From NCBI GenBank assembly GCA_937928195.1, contig CALEYZ010000183.1, forward strand, positions 1-24,567: DNA of 24,567 nucleotides, written 5' to 3'. A program made the translations under genes and the position numbers. Below are positions 24,189 through 24,567 of the stretch, piece by piece. The DNA is from an uncultured Limnohabitans sp. (GTDB taxonomy: Bacteria; Pseudomonadota; Gammaproteobacteria; Burkholderiales; Burkholderiaceae_C). Within the stretch, counting starts at the first letter, position 1, and each line of letters starts with the position of its first letter. Below the pieces are notes generated by a model, which ran no database searches, was not told the origin of the DNA, and saw only the letters and a program-made list of their open reading frames with translations.

Positions 24189-24567
24189 ATGGACGTATTG
24201 CTTCAGCAGATCATCAACGGTCTGGTCCTGGGCAGCATGTACGCCTTGGTGGCTCTGGGCTACACCATGGTCTACGGCATCATCAACCTGATCAATTTCG
24301 CGCACGGCGAGGTGCTGATGGTGGGGGCTCTGACGAGCTGGACCGCGATCGGCATGATGAAAGACGCCATGCCCGGTGCGCCGGGCTGGCTCATCCTCTT
24401 GCTGGCCACCCTGATCGCCTGTGTGGTCGCCGCGGCGCTGAACTTCGCGATTGAAAAAGTCGCCTACCGCCCGCTGCGCAACAGCCCCAAGCTGGCGCCC
24501 CTGATCACGGCCATCGGCATGAGCATCCTGCTGCAAACGCTGGCCATGATCATCTGGAAGCCCAACT
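24189..24567 (+). CDS. livH: Branched-chain amino acid ABC transporter permease LivH, N-terminal part
   Basis: Inner-membrane permease of a HAAT-family ABC importer for leucine, isoleucine and valine or related compounds. The window ends inside the gene: 126 codons are visible of about 290-310. The protein starts MDVLLQQIINGLVLGSMYAL, followed by LGYTMVYGIINLINFAHGE, the hallmark LivH N-terminal block, then a second segment and AYRPLRNSPKLAPLITAIG, also diagnostic. GGAGA lies 7 bases before the ATG. A terminator separates it from rarA, so it starts a new transcription unit, probably continuing into livM, livG and livF beyond the window. Codon use is GC-rich and CTG-biased. Confidence 0.95.
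   Translation, partial: MDVLLQQIINGLVLGSMYALVALGYTMVYGIINLINFAHGEVLMVGALTSWTAIGMMKDAMPGAPGWLILLLATLIACVVAAALNFAIEKVAYRPLRNSPKLAPLITAIGMSILLQTLAMIIWKPN

Noticed and set aside
1..24567. CRISPR arrays, tRNA or rRNA genes, phage, toxin-antitoxin or defence modules
   Set aside because: No repeated direct-repeat/spacer pattern, no tRNA-like cloverleaf, and no such protein families were seen on either strand.

Overview
The window looks like chromosomal DNA from a betaproteobacterium, most likely Burkholderiales/Comamonadaceae. The evidence is the gene set (a Bug-type solute-binding protein with a TctA permease, PimC/PimD-like acyl-CoA dehydrogenases, the ribF-ileS-lspA, rpmB-rpmG and ftsK-lolA-rarA blocks) and codon use. 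Most of it (about 0.25 to 20.9 kb) has moderate GC with TTG as the favoured leucine codon, as in Limnohabitans-like freshwater genomes. The first ~220 bases and everything after ~20.9 kb are GC-richer and CTG-dominated. Genus is inference; no search was run.

Layout. 1-530: C-terminal part of a TctA permease, closed by a terminator. 672-5032 (+): Bug substrate-binding protein, a cytoplasmic gamma-glutamyltransferase-family protein, an EamA transporter whose start overlaps the previous stop, and an SDR protein without the usual Tyr/Lys active site. This looks like an uptake, processing and export cluster for an unknown acid or gamma-glutamyl compound. 5075-5980 (-): second EamA transporter. 6112-7095 (+): quinone oxidoreductase. 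7161-11709 (-): ribF-ileS-lspA. 11843-14166 (-): acyl-CoA dehydrogenase pair. 14293-16425: purN, a small DUF1653 protein on the other strand, and an RsmB/NOP-family RNA methyltransferase. 16540-17745: acyl-lipid/acyl-CoA desaturase. 17763-17814: a perfect 52-base palindrome. 17872-18296 (-): rpmB-rpmG behind a clear sigma-70 promoter and a ~190-base leader. 18538-19503 (-): trxB. 19608-24008 (+): ftsK-lolA-rarA. 24189-end (+): livH, cut by the window edge.

Most of the window is housekeeping: translation (ileS, rpmB, rpmG, rRNA methylation), cofactor and purine synthesis (ribF, purN), envelope maturation (lspA, lolA), chromosome segregation (ftsK), replication-fork maintenance (rarA), redox (trxB, qor) and lipid metabolism. 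I found no phage, CRISPR, toxin-antitoxin or defence system. The most unusual signals are the abrupt codon-use breaks inside ftsK and inside tctA (recombination or assembly chimera) and the loop-less 52-base palindrome. No convincing new multi-gene system is visible; the nearest candidate is the Bug/GGT/EamA/SDR cluster.
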